Shown here one piece after another: positions 1-7,254 of a stretch of DNA of 25,701 bases. Under the pieces are notes generated by a model, which saw only the letters and a program-made list of their open reading frames with translations, was not told the origin of the DNA and did no database searches. A program made the translations under genes and the position numbers. Positions within the stretch are counted from its first letter, which is position 1. Each line of letters opens with the position of its first letter. The stretch is from NCBI GenBank assembly GCA_964544965.1, contig CAZJED010000019.1, positions 1 through 25,701 of the forward strand. The letters run 5' to 3'. Source of the stretch: UBA11869 sp964544965 (lineage in GTDB: Bacteria; Pseudomonadota; Gammaproteobacteria; Eutrophobiales; Eutrophobiaceae).

Positions 1-133
1 GTTTTGCCTTTTTCTTGGCTACCTTACGTTTTGCCTTTCTCTTTGCTGTCTTTTTCTTGGCTACCTTACGTTTAGCCTTTCTCTTTGCTGTCTTTTTCTT
101 TGCAGTCTTACGTTTAGCTTTTCGTTTTGCCAT
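1..133 (-). CDS. Histone H1-like Lys/Arg/Ala-rich repeat protein, partial (C-terminus outside window)
   Basis: The 44 visible residues consist only of Met1 plus Lys, Arg, Ala, Thr and Val, in a periodic pattern of AKRK and AKKK blocks. This matches the basic tails of bacterial histone H1-like proteins (the Hc1/AlgP style), which bind DNA non-specifically and compact the nucleoid. The ATG at 131-133 has a purine-rich ribosome binding site, AGGGGAG, about nine bases upstream on the minus strand, so the start is well supported although the frame is short. The coding sequence is a 42-bp (14-residue) tandem repeat. The gene runs off the left edge, so total length and any globular domain are unknown. 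The DNA-binding role is inferred from composition only. Confidence 0.8.
   Translation of the reverse strand, partial: MAKRKAKRKTAKKKTAKRKAKRKVAKKKTAKRKAKRKVAKKKAK
9..133. repeat. 42-bp tandem repeat inside the histone-like gene
   Basis: Copies at 9-50 and 51-92 are identical except for one base (T/A at 32/74). A third, diverged copy runs from 93 to the start codon. The 42-bp period keeps the reading frame and encodes a 14-residue basic unit. Such repeats change copy number easily, so length variation between strains is likely. Confidence 0.9.
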
Positions 134-377
134 TGTTAGAGACTCCCCTAGAAATTGAACATTAAATTAATTTAACAAACAAGACATCTTAATATACTAC
201 TAATATAGTATATTGAAATGGGATTATAGTGATGTTTTTCATTTTTTCTACTTTTTTTTAAAAAATTTCTTTTTATTTAAAAAAAACAGTTTTTTTTAAA
301 TAAATTTTAAAAAAACAGAGAATTTTTAAAAAAATACATTAATATTTACAAAAATAATCTATTTTGTTGCGCAAAAG
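134..377. promoter_or_regulatory. AT-rich upstream region of the histone-like gene, with a perfect dyad and a candidate -10
   Basis: This gap lies between the adk stop and the histone-like start. It contains a perfect 9-bp inverted repeat, AATATACTA at 191-199 and its complement TAGTATATT at 206-214, with a 6-base spacer. A TATAAT hexamer (minus strand, 223-228) lies just upstream of the dyad with respect to the histone-like gene, so the dyad would fall in the early transcribed region. No good -35 is visible. From about 241 to 340 the sequence is almost pure A and T runs, including a weak AT-only hairpin near 283-308, and is probably curved DNA. No gene is seen. Confidence 0.4.
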
Positions 378-1028
378 TTACAATAATTTTGACAAAATAT
401 CATTTGCTACACACTTAACGTCCTGCATTCCATTAATCTCTAGATATTTAACCTTAGAATCAGTTTCTTTAGATTGATTATTGTAATAAGCAATTAATGG
501 TACTGTTTCTTTTCTGTATACATTTAAACGTTTCCGTACAGTGTTTTCTTGATCATCTTCTCTTTGAACAAGTTCATCTCCTGTTTCATCATCTTTCCCT
601 TCAATTTTGGGTGGATTAAATTCAATATGGTACGTTCTACCTGAAGCTAAATGTACTCTTCGACCTGACATACGCTTTATTATTTCTTCATCTTTTGCTG
701 TAATTTCAACTACATAATCAATGCTTATTTTTGATTCATTTATCCCGTTTGCTTGCGCTATCGTTCGTGGAAAACCATCAAATAAATAACCTTCCTTACA
801 ATCATGCTGATTAATACGTTCCTTGACTAAATCCAGTATTAGTTCGTCGGATACCAGCTCTCCAGCATCCATAATTTTCTTTGCTGAAACACCTAATTCA
901 CTTCCTTCGCTAATTGCTGCACGCAACATATCCCCAGTTGAGATCTGTGGAATATTAAATTTTTGCTTTATAATATTAGCCTGAGTGCCTTTTCCAGCGC
1001 CCGGTGGCCCCAATAAAATTATTCTCAT
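378..1028 (-). CDS. adk: Adenylate kinase
   Basis: Catalyses ATP + AMP = 2 ADP in the cytoplasm, setting the adenylate balance. The 216 residues match the usual long-form bacterial enzyme. The P-loop GPPGAGKGT is at residues 7-15, the AMP-binding region starts with the STGDMLR segment at 30-36, DGFPR is at 84-88, and a full-length LID covers roughly 122-159. The LID has His126 and Ser129 in place of zinc cysteines, the polar type typical of Gram-negative enzymes. An AAGGAT ribosome binding site lies 12 bases upstream. The gene is divergent from the Mth938-domain gene and its terminator region is not obvious. Confidence 0.98.
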   Translation of the reverse strand: MRIILLGPPGAGKGTQANIIKQKFNIPQISTGDMLRAAISEGSELGVSAKKIMDAGELVSDELILDLVKERINQHDCKEGYLFDGFPRTIAQANGINESKISIDYVVEITAKDEEIIKRMSGRRVHLASGRTYHIEFNPPKIEGKDDETGDELVQREDDQENTVRKRLNVYRKETVPLIAYYNNQSKETDSKVKYLEINGMQDVKCVANDILSKLL

Positions 1029-1055
1029 TTCTTTTAAATATCCTTTAAAATTTAG

Positions 1056-1084
1056 GTACTAAATTTTTTGTTATTATTCGTCAA
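1056..1084 (-). promoter_or_regulatory. Candidate sigma-70 promoter of adk
   Basis: On the minus strand TTGACG (plus 1079-1084) fits a -35 box with one mismatch. It is followed after 17 bases by TAGTAC (1056-1061), a poor -10. Position in the adk/Mth938 divergent gap makes sense, but the -10 is weak, so this is tentative. Confidence 0.3.
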
Positions 1085-1106
1085 AATTGTTAAGAAGTAA
1101 AAAGTA

Positions 1107-1490
1107 ATGCATATTAAGCTAAATAATGTCAGTCCTAGCGCGAATAAAATTATTGCCTATTCAGATAATTGGTTTAAGTTGAGCGATAGAACGGTTCAAA
1201 AGAACATAGTTATATCAAAAAACCACATTCATGAAGATCTTTTAACCAAAAATTATCATGATTTTGCGTTGCAACACTTAAACAAATTAATGTCGTGGCA
1301 GCCTGAAATAATACTAGTTGGCTCTGGAAAAACATCAAATTTTCCAAATAAAGAATGGGGAGATTATGTAAATAAGAAAAATATTGGTTTCGAAATAATG
1401 GATACAGGCGCCGCCTGCAGAAGTTATAACCTGCTAATTGATGAAGGCAGAAATGTTGTTGCCTGTTTATTTTTAGCAAATAATGCCTAA
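1107..1490 (+). CDS. Mth938-like (DUF498/COG3737) domain protein
   Basis: A small cytoplasmic protein of 127 residues consisting of one Mth938-like domain, the family that includes bacterial Xcc1710-like proteins and mitochondrial NDUFAF3 (a complex I assembly factor). Recognisable parts are the PEIILVGSGK segment at about 66-75 and the closing GFEIMDTGAACRSYNLL stretch at about 94-110, followed by the NVVACLF strand. The bacterial role is not established. It lies divergently from adk and converges on nlpD with only about 50 bp between stops. The family assignment is by motif memory; no biochemical function is claimed. Confidence 0.85.
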   Translation: MHIKLNNVSPSANKIIAYSDNWFKLSDRTVQKNIVISKNHIHEDLLTKNYHDFALQHLNKLMSWQPEIILVGSGKTSNFPNKEWGDYVNKKNIGFEIMDTGAACRSYNLLIDEGRNVVACLFLANNA

Positions 1491-1542
1491 TTTATTTTAT
1501 TGCTATGTTATGAATTACTAATAAATGACCTTTTCGTAAGCA

Positions 1543-2403
1543 CTATCCTTGGTTTTTTGGAAGATGTTTGAGAGGGTTTACAGGCTTTCCATTTTGTCGT
1601 ATTTCAAAGTGTAGGATTTTACGACCAGCATGATCCTGCCCCATTTTGGAAATTTCTTGCCCTGCCTTAACAGCATCACCTTCCCTGACTAAAATCTCGC
1701 TGTTATACGCATAAGCACTTAAAAATTTGTCATTATGCTTAATAATAATAAGCTTTCCGTAACCTACTAATCCACTACCACTATACACAACCTCTCCCTC
1801 GGCTGCGGCATTGACAGGTTGTCCATGTGTTCCTGATATATCCAAGCCTTTTTTTGATGTAGGAGAATTCAATCTAACTATCTTACCTTTAGTTGGCCAG
1901 AACCATTTTATTGTTCCTGGAGGTAAATTCTTAGATGGTTTTTTCTCCCTAACAACTGTTTTAGTTTGAACCTCGGGTTTATCATTTACGTTCGTTTTTT
2001 TCGAGAATTTAACATCGTTTGACTGTGATTTTAATTCCTTAACTTGTTTATTTCTTATGGGTTTAAAACAAATGCTTTTACCCAAATTAATGATATAAGG
2101 CGGGTCAATATTATTCCAATTAGCCAATTCTTTGTAATCATAATTATAACGCCAAGCAATCGAATATAATGTATCTCCTTGAGCAATTACATAGCAATTC
2201 CCCGCATTTTTTGGTGTTATTTTTTGTTTTTTGACTATTCTTTTTTGTGTTTTCTTTTCGGCTTTTTTGCTTGGCTTTGAAATATTTGGAGGCGGTTCTT
2301 TTATCTCATTTCGATTTGAAACGGGAGCAACCCCGCTACTTGAACATGCTTGGAGTAAAGCAAAAATTAACAAATAGAATAATTTTCTGTAGCAAAAAAA
2401 CAT
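1543..2403 (-). CDS. nlpD: NlpD-like lipoprotein: LysM plus degenerate LytM (M23) domain
   Basis: Predicted outer-membrane lipoprotein: hydrophobic signal followed by a lipobox LLQAC with Cys20. A Lys-rich linker leads to one LysM domain (about 70-113) that binds peptidoglycan, then a low-complexity linker, then an M23/LytM domain (about 167-280). The domain keeps Asp188 and His265, but the expected histidines of HxGxD, YAH and HLH are Lys184, Tyr233 and Ile263. It is therefore very unlikely to be a zinc peptidase. Known NlpD proteins have the same loss and act by activating the amidase AmiC during cell separation. It is the last gene of a surE-pcm-nlpD run, 7 bp after pcm, with GGTGAAG as ribosome binding site. 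No rpoS follows it. Confidence 0.93.
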   Translation of the reverse strand: MFFCYRKLFYLLIFALLQACSSSGVAPVSNRNEIKEPPPNISKPSKKAEKKTQKRIVKKQKITPKNAGNCYVIAQGDTLYSIAWRYNYDYKELANWNNIDPPYIINLGKSICFKPIRNKQVKELKSQSNDVKFSKKTNVNDKPEVQTKTVVREKKPSKNLPPGTIKWFWPTKGKIVRLNSPTSKKGLDISGTHGQPVNAAAEGEVVYSGSGLVGYGKLIIIKHNDKFLSAYAYNSEILVREGDAVKAGQEISKMGQDHAGRKILHFEIRQNGKPVNPLKHLPKNQG

Positions 2404-2410
2404 TTTATCT

Positions 2411-3079
2411 TCACCGGTTAGTATCGATGCCGCTCAACATTGGAACAAAACTTACGGAATCAAGATATTCCTCTATATAATCATCTTGTGTACGTGTAAT
2501 CATTAGTAATTTTTGCTTTCCTGTTTCGCCAACAGGTATTATAAGACGGCCGTTTAAAGCAAGTTGCTCTATTAGTGCTTTTGGAATACCAATAGGTGCT
2601 GCTGCAACAATAATTCCATCATATGGGCCATGCGCAGACCATCCAATATTTCCATCAGAATGTTTTGTACGAATATTATTACATTTTAATTTTTGGAATC
2701 GTTCTCGTGCACGAGTCAGTAAACCATCTATTCTTTCTACAGTGTAAACATATTTTGCAAATTGAGCGATTACAACAGCCTGATAACCACATCCTGTTCC
2801 AATTTCCAAGACATTTTTAAGCTCCTTGTTTTTTATTAATGCCTCAGTCATTTTTGCGACAATATATGGTTGTGAAATAGTTTGATTAAAACCGATAGGT
2901 AAAGCTGTATTCTCATATGCTCTGCTCGCCAAAGCCTCATCAATAAAAAAGTGTCTGGGGATTTTTCTTATTACTTCAATTATAGGCTCAGATTGAATGC
3001 CCATTTCTATTAATTTTTTTGCAAGACGATCACGGGCTCGTTGTGATGTCATGCCAATACCTTCTAGTTCTAATGGCAT
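2411..3079 (-). CDS. pcm: Protein-L-isoaspartate O-methyltransferase
   Basis: Repairs damaged proteins by methylating L-isoaspartyl residues with S-adenosylmethionine, in the cytoplasm. The SAM-binding motif I, LEIGTGCGY, is at 91-99, and the QTISQPY substrate-site motif is at 67-73. Length (222) is close to the family norm. The ATG overlaps the surE stop as TAATG, implying translational coupling. A second ATG at codon 10 (MTSQRARDRL) fits the family N-terminus equally well, so the true start could be 27 bases later. Confidence 0.96.
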   Translation of the reverse strand: MPLELEGIGMTSQRARDRLAKKLIEMGIQSEPIIEVIRKIPRHFFIDEALASRAYENTALPIGFNQTISQPYIVAKMTEALIKNKELKNVLEIGTGCGYQAVVIAQFAKYVYTVERIDGLLTRARERFQKLKCNNIRTKHSDGNIGWSAHGPYDGIIVAAAPIGIPKALIEQLALNGRLIIPVGETGKQKLLMITRTQDDYIEEYLDSVSFVPMLSGIDTNR

Positions 3080-3825
3080 TAATTGAGAACCTCAATCCAT
3101 TTAGACAAAGATACGAGTGACCGATGTCGTGTTAAATCAATTTGAATTGGTGTAATTGATACATATTTGTTACGGATTGCATGAAAATCAGTGCCTTCGC
3201 CAGCATCCTGTTCTGCACCAACCGGCCCAACCCAATATACCTTTCTCCCTTTAGGATCAAAACTTTCCATAACTGGCTCAGATTTATGTCTATTTCCAAG
3301 GCGGGTAACTTTAAAACCCTTTATCTGCTCATAATTAACATCTGGGATATTTATATTTAATAAAACATCGTCTAATGGATTTTCTATAAGCGATTGAATT
3401 ATTTTTTTAGCGGCTAATATTGAAGCTGAATAATCAGTTGGCTTCTCTCCGGCGAGTGAAAAAGCGATTGCGGGACAGCCAAGAAATCGTCCTTCCATAG
3501 CAGCTGCAACAGTGCCGGAATAAAGAACATCATCACCTAAATTAGCTCCTGAATTTATTCCGCTAATTACCATGTTAGGCTCCTCGTTTAGAAGTCCGGT
3601 AATTGCGAGATGCACGCAATCACTAGGAGTTCCGTTAACATAATGGAACCCGCGTTTGTCCTGCTTAACATAAAGAGGGGAATCTAATGTGAGTGAATTA
3701 CTGGCTCCGCTACAATCCCTATCAGGTGCAACAACAGTCACCCTACCCAAATCCTCAAGCACTTCTGCTAAAGCAGAAATCCCTGGAGACTGATAGCCAT
3801 CATCGTTACTTAATAAAAAATGCAT
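3079..3825 (-). CDS. surE: 5'/3'-nucleotidase SurE
   Basis: Metal-dependent nucleoside monophosphate phosphatase, associated with stationary phase and stress survival. The start is placed at the ATG giving MHFLLSNDDGYQSPGI, which matches the family N-terminus with the metal-binding Asp8-Asp9. The open frame continues upstream to a TTG (3855), but those ten codons (Phe-rich) are not conserved, and AAGG lies just before the chosen ATG. Other visible motifs are APDRDCSGASNS (about 33-44), the INSGANLGDD segment and the SGTVAAA helix. First gene of surE-pcm-nlpD, overlapping pcm by one base; argF lies about 80 bp upstream on the same strand. Confidence 0.96.
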   Translation of the reverse strand: MHFLLSNDDGYQSPGISALAEVLEDLGRVTVVAPDRDCSGASNSLTLDSPLYVKQDKRGFHYVNGTPSDCVHLAITGLLNEEPNMVISGINSGANLGDDVLYSGTVAAAMEGRFLGCPAIAFSLAGEKPTDYSASILAAKKIIQSLIENPLDDVLLNINIPDVNYEQIKGFKVTRLGNRHKSEPVMESFDPKGRKVYWVGPVGAEQDAGEGTDFHAIRNKYVSITPIQIDLTRHRSLVSLSKWIEVLN

Positions 3826-3907
3826 AAACCTTAACAACCAAATAAAAAAAAACAAATCTAGTTTTTAAATTTTCAGGATCGAATCAAAAAAATAACGAAA
3901 TATATGA

Positions 3908-4810
3908 TTAAATTAATAAAAATTCTAACAATGCTTTTTGCGAATGTAGTCGATTACCTGCTTCTTCCCACACTATACTCTGAGGACCTTCAAGCACTTC
4001 TTCCGTGACTTCTTCCCCGCGGTGCGCGGGTAAACAATGCATAAAAAGTGAATCATCTTTTGCTTTTGACATTATTTCTAAGTTAACCTGATATTTCTTA
4101 AATTTTTCCTTTCTATTTTCCTGATCATTTTCCTGACCCATGCTTGCCCACACATCAGTAACAACTAAATCAGCGCTATCAACAGCTTTACAAGGATCAT
4201 GCTCTAGTGATGTATTTTCCTTTGAAAATTTTAGTATTTCAGAGTCAGGGATAAATTCTTTAGGACAAGAAATAACTAATTGGAAGTTAAAAATGCGCGC
4301 GGCATTCATGTATGAATGACACATATTATTCCCGTCTCCCAGCCAAACAACTTTTTTATTTTCAATCGATCCTCGTGCTTCTTTATAAGTTAATAAATCA
4401 GCTAATAATTGGCATGGATGAAAACTGTCTGATAATCCGTTAATTATGGGTACATCAGAATAACTTGCAAACTGTTCGAGCCGATGATGTTCAAATGTTC
4501 TTACCATAATGCAATCAACCATTTTTGATAGGACTCTTGCAGTATCTTGAGGTGGCTCTCCTCGACCAATCTGGCTTCCAGTTGGCGCGAGATAAATAGC
4601 ATGGCCACCAAGCTGTGCCATTCCCGTTTCAAAAGAAACACGAGTGCGCGTTGACGATTTTTCAAAAATCATCCCCAAAACACGGTTGTTAAGTGTTGCA
4701 CCGAACTTCCCGTTTTTTACCTCATTTTTTAGTTCTAAAGCACGATCCATTATAGATTCGAGATCTGAGCGACTTAAACTATCGAGTGTCAAAAAATGCT
4801 TTACGCTCAC
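3908..4810 (-). CDS. argF: Ornithine carbamoyltransferase
   Basis: Condenses carbamoyl phosphate with ornithine to citrulline in arginine biosynthesis. The 300 residues contain the carbamoyl-phosphate motif STRTR (53-57), HPCQ (131-134), the ornithine-site segment DVWASMGQE (219-227) and HCLPAHRGEE (258-267). The start codon is GTG with AAGG eight bases upstream, which supports this choice. It follows argD by 54 bp on the same strand, so the two are probably co-transcribed. No ArgR-type operator was recognised upstream. Confidence 0.97.
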   Translation of the reverse strand: MSVKHFLTLDSLSRSDLESIMDRALELKNEVKNGKFGATLNNRVLGMIFEKSSTRTRVSFETGMAQLGGHAIYLAPTGSQIGRGEPPQDTARVLSKMVDCIMVRTFEHHRLEQFASYSDVPIINGLSDSFHPCQLLADLLTYKEARGSIENKKVVWLGDGNNMCHSYMNAARIFNFQLVISCPKEFIPDSEILKFSKENTSLEHDPCKAVDSADLVVTDVWASMGQENDQENRKEKFKKYQVNLEIMSKAKDDSLFMHCLPAHRGEEVTEEVLEGPQSIVWEEAGNRLHSQKALLEFLLI

Positions 4811-4864
4811 GCTAAATACCTTAAAAAATATATTTTCAATTTAAATCCTGTCATTTCAATGTGA

Positions 4865-6037
4865 TTAATGCAGATATTTCTTTAGTACGTTGGTTAGTAC
4901 AGATACCACTTGATCAGCCTCTTTTTCGCTCATAACTAATGGCGGTAACAATCGTATTACATTACCAGATGTTACATTTATTAATAATTTATTTTTAAGC
5001 GCCTTTTCCACTAAATCTAGGCATTCTTTTTCCAACTCAATTCCTATCATAAGCCCTTTTCCACGAATATCGACTACCCCATAAATCCCCTTCAATGATT
5101 CTCTAAAATTATCGAGGAGATAGCTTCCAAGTTTTGCTGCATATTCATCCATCTTATTTGTTTCTAATATATCAATCACCCCTAATGCAACTCTCGAAAC
5201 AAAAGGGCTCCCGCCAAAAGTAGAACCATGACTGCCAGGCTGAAATAATTTTGAAGATTTTTCTCTTGCCATACAAGCTCCGATTGGAACACCGTTACCT
5301 AAAGCTTTGGCAACAGTTACTACATCTGGCAGAACATCATCATGCTGAAAGGCAAACCATTTGCCCGTTCGACACATCCCTGATTGGACTTCATCAACAA
5401 TCATTAAAAAATCATTTTTATCACAAATCGATCTTATTTTTTTTAAATAATCTTTTTTTGGAACAATTATTCCGCCCTCGCCTTGAATAGGTTCAAGCAA
5501 AACTGCAACGATATTTTTTTCTTTTTGAATAACAGACTCCAGCGCTTCAATATCATTGTATGGAATGTGTTTAAATCCGCTAACCAAAGGCTCAAAACCT
5601 TTGTGAACTTTTGTGCTGCCGGTTGCACTTAATGTTGCTAAAGTTCTGCCATGAAAACTGTTTTTCATAACAACTACAGTTGGGTTTGATATTTTCTTCT
5701 TGCTAGCATAAAGGCGTGCTAACTTTATTGCTGCTTCGTTTGCTTCAGCGCCAGAATTACAAAAAAATACATTGTCCATGCCAGAGTGAATAATCAGTTT
5801 TTTAGCTAGCTCTTCTTGTAATGGTATTTCATAAATATTTGAGGTATGAATTAAATTTACTGATTGGTCTGCAATGATTTCACTCAAAGATGGATGTGAA
5901 TGCCCTAATCCACAAACTGCTATACCGCTTAAAGCATCTAAATAACGCTCGCCCTTATTATCTATCAGCCAAGAACCCTCGCCACTCACAAAACTGACTG
6001 GTAAAGGGTTATAATTATTCATTAAGAATTTACTCAT
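4865..6037 (-). CDS. argD: Acetylornithine aminotransferase (class III, PLP-dependent)
   Basis: Transfers an amino group from glutamate to N-acetylglutamate semialdehyde in arginine biosynthesis, and may also serve as succinyl-diaminopimelate aminotransferase in lysine synthesis as in enterics. Visible features are the SGAEANEAAIKLAR phosphate-binding region (95-108), FHGRTLATLSATG (128-140), the DEVQSGMCRTG segment (215-225) and the PLP lysine Lys244 in VAKALGNG. Length 390 fits the family. AGGA lies ten bases before the ATG; an in-frame ATG at codon 6 is the only close alternative. It sits directly upstream of argF, which strongly favours the arginine role over other class III aminotransferases. 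Confidence 0.95.
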   Translation of the reverse strand: MSKFLMNNYNPLPVSFVSGEGSWLIDNKGERYLDALSGIAVCGLGHSHPSLSEIIADQSVNLIHTSNIYEIPLQEELAKKLIIHSGMDNVFFCNSGAEANEAAIKLARLYASKKKISNPTVVVMKNSFHGRTLATLSATGSTKVHKGFEPLVSGFKHIPYNDIEALESVIQKEKNIVAVLLEPIQGEGGIIVPKKDYLKKIRSICDKNDFLMIVDEVQSGMCRTGKWFAFQHDDVLPDVVTVAKALGNGVPIGACMAREKSSKLFQPGSHGSTFGGSPFVSRVALGVIDILETNKMDEYAAKLGSYLLDNFRESLKGIYGVVDIRGKGLMIGIELEKECLDLVEKALKNKLLINVTSGNVIRLLPPLVMSEKEADQVVSVLTNVLKKYLH

Positions 6038-6079
6038 GAAAATTTTTCCTAATAAAATCTTGCTTACTTTTGACAGCTA

Positions 6080-6107
6080 AAATAACAAGCCCGGCTATCG
6101 CCGGGCT
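6080..6107 (-). terminator. Rho-independent terminator of the membrane-protein gene
   Basis: A perfect 8-bp GC-rich stem (AGCCCGGC at 6088-6095, GCCGGGCT at 6100-6107, four-base loop) is followed on the minus strand by TGTTATTTTA. It lies about 28 bp after the stop of the upstream membrane-protein gene and ahead of argD, so it should separate the two transcripts. Confidence 0.85.
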
Positions 6108-6134
6108 ATGATTCTGCTTAACTATATCTATTAT

Positions 6135-6746
6135 TTACAGTGGCAAACCATGCCCATAACCAACCATGCACATTAACATGGGAATTGATAATAAAGTATT
6201 TGTTCTAGAAGCCATTAAAGCGACATTTTTTGCCTTCGCGATTTCATCTGCGTCAGCTTCTACTATACCTAGAATTTTCTTTTGATTTGGCCATATTAAT
6301 ACCCAAACATTAAACAGCATAACCGTCCCTAACCAAGCACCTATTCCTATGGTAACACCCATAACACCACCTTTTAACATGAAGGCATCATGTAGGCTTA
6401 TTGGTAAATAATAATGCAACGCAACTGCACCAGTTATCCACGTCAATAACGCTCCCCAACGAAACCACCATAACGCGCGGGGTGCAACATATTTGTTTAT
6501 GGCGGCAGGGCCAGGGCCTCCTTCATCTGCCAAAGCTTCCCCAACAGCGGGTACTTGAACAAAATTAAAATAATAAAGTAAGCCAATCCAAATTACTCCG
6601 AAAAATACATGCAGCCACACAACCAAAGACCATCTTTCACCGATCGATTCTAAAACATTACCATCATTATTTACCAATAATGCAATTACCGCAGCCAAAA
6701 CAAAGCCCAAGGTTATTGTTGCACGTACTGATTTTAGTGGGTTCAT
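6135..6746 (-). CDS. Integral membrane protein with urate-oxidase N-terminal (PuuD-type) domain, no cytochrome c part
   Basis: A 203-residue hydrophobic protein with about five or six predicted membrane helices (about 9-25, 42-60, 92-113, 126-152, 182-199). The pattern, including WLHVFFGVIWIGLLYYFNFVQ (about 44-64, His46) and APRALWWFRWGA (88-99), resembles the Urate_ox_N domain of membrane urate hydroxylase PuuD. In PuuD this domain is fused to a C-terminal cytochrome c with a CXXCH haem site; here the protein ends without any such motif. The role is therefore uncertain, and urate oxidation should not be assumed. The start is set at the third codon of the longest frame because AGGAGG is placed 8 bases before it but only 2 before the first ATG. 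Confidence 0.75.
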   Translation of the reverse strand: MNPLKSVRATITLGFVLAAVIALLVNNDGNVLESIGERWSLVVWLHVFFGVIWIGLLYYFNFVQVPAVGEALADEGGPGPAAINKYVAPRALWWFRWGALLTWITGAVALHYYLPISLHDAFMLKGGVMGVTIGIGAWLGTVMLFNVWVLIWPNQKKILGIVEADADEIAKAKNVALMASRTNTLLSIPMLMCMVGYGHGLPL

Positions 6747-6754
6747 AAACATAT

Positions 6755-6760
6755 CCTCCT
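6755..6760 (-). promoter_or_regulatory. Strong Shine-Dalgarno AGGAGG deciding the start of the membrane protein
   Basis: The perfect AGGAGG on the minus strand is 8 bases from the ATG at 6744-6746 and only about 2 bases from the ATG at 6750-6752. Spacing favours the downstream ATG. Confidence 0.75.
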
Positions 6761-6930
6761 GCGTGATAAAACTATTTTTTTATTTAGAATAAAACCCGTA
6801 AAAGTAGTTCAGATTATACTTACCCTAATAAAAATATCCCGATAATCTTGGTCATTTATATATTTTTTTATCATCTATTTTGGTATTATTTTTTACCTAA
6901 ATACTATTAATTCAAAAAAAAAGGTGGATT
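6761..6930. promoter_or_regulatory. Divergent intergenic region between membrane protein and grxD
   Basis: AT-rich gap that must carry promoters in both directions. On the minus strand a perfect TATAAT lies at 6813-6818, without a recognisable -35. On the plus strand TTGGTA (6880-6885) and TACTAT (6902-6907) are spaced by 16 bases, each with two mismatches. An AAGGTGG ribosome binding site for grxD is at 6921-6927. No operator or hairpin stands out. Confidence 0.4.
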
Positions 6931-7251
6931 ATGGAGCCCATTATTGAACAAATAAAAAATACACTGAATTTAAACCCTGTAGTCATTTTTATGAAAGGTA
7001 CTCCAGATTTCCCGCAATGTGGTTTTTCAATGCGTACCTGTGAAGCTTTAAAAGCATGTGACGTAGAATTTAGTTACGTAGATGTACTGGCACAGCCAGA
7101 AATGCGAGAAAATTTACCTAAATTTTCAGATTGGCCAACATTCCCTCAGGTATTTGTAAATGGTGAATTAATTGGTGGTTGCGACATAGCTATGGATTTA
7201 TTCGAAAAAGGTGAGTTACAAAAAATTACGAAAGAGGCTGTTAATAAATAA
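6931..7251 (+). CDS. grxD: Monothiol glutaredoxin (Grx4 type)
   Basis: A 106-residue cytoplasmic monothiol glutaredoxin that binds a glutathione-ligated [2Fe-2S] cluster and serves in iron-sulphur cluster delivery and iron sensing, often with a BolA partner. The signature CGFS is at 30-33, preceded by the MKGTPDFPQ segment. The WPTFPQVFVNGELIGGCDI stretch (about 70-88) provides the cis-proline and glutathione contacts. Length is as expected. It converges on dnaQ with only 3 bp between the two stop codons and no visible terminator hairpin. Confidence 0.97.
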   Translation: MEPIIEQIKNTLNLNPVVIFMKGTPDFPQCGFSMRTCEALKACDVEFSYVDVLAQPEMRENLPKFSDWPTFPQVFVNGELIGGCDIAMDLFEKGELQKITKEAVNK

Positions 7252-7254
7252 ATT

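Noticed and set aside
9..92. Short direct repeats that might suggest a CRISPR array
   Set aside because: The units are contiguous with no unique spacers and are coding.
1..133. Possible low-complexity artefact instead of a gene
   Set aside because: The reading frame is kept through exact 42-bp repeats, begins at an ATG with AGGGGAG upstream, and the composition matches H1-like proteins.
1210..1479. 89-codon open frame antisense to the Mth938-domain gene
   Set aside because: Shadow frame; the plus-strand product has family motifs and the antisense one has none.
1491..1542. Bidirectional terminator between the Mth938-domain gene and nlpD
   Set aside because: No stem of useful length was found in the gap.
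1543..2403. NlpD as an active M23 metallopeptidase
   Set aside because: Three of the expected zinc or catalytic histidines are replaced (Lys184, Tyr233, Ile263), as in known amidase activators.
3826..3855. N-terminal extension of SurE by ten codons from a TTG
   Set aside because: The extension is Phe-rich and not part of the family; the ATG giving MHFLLSNDDG matches known SurE starts.
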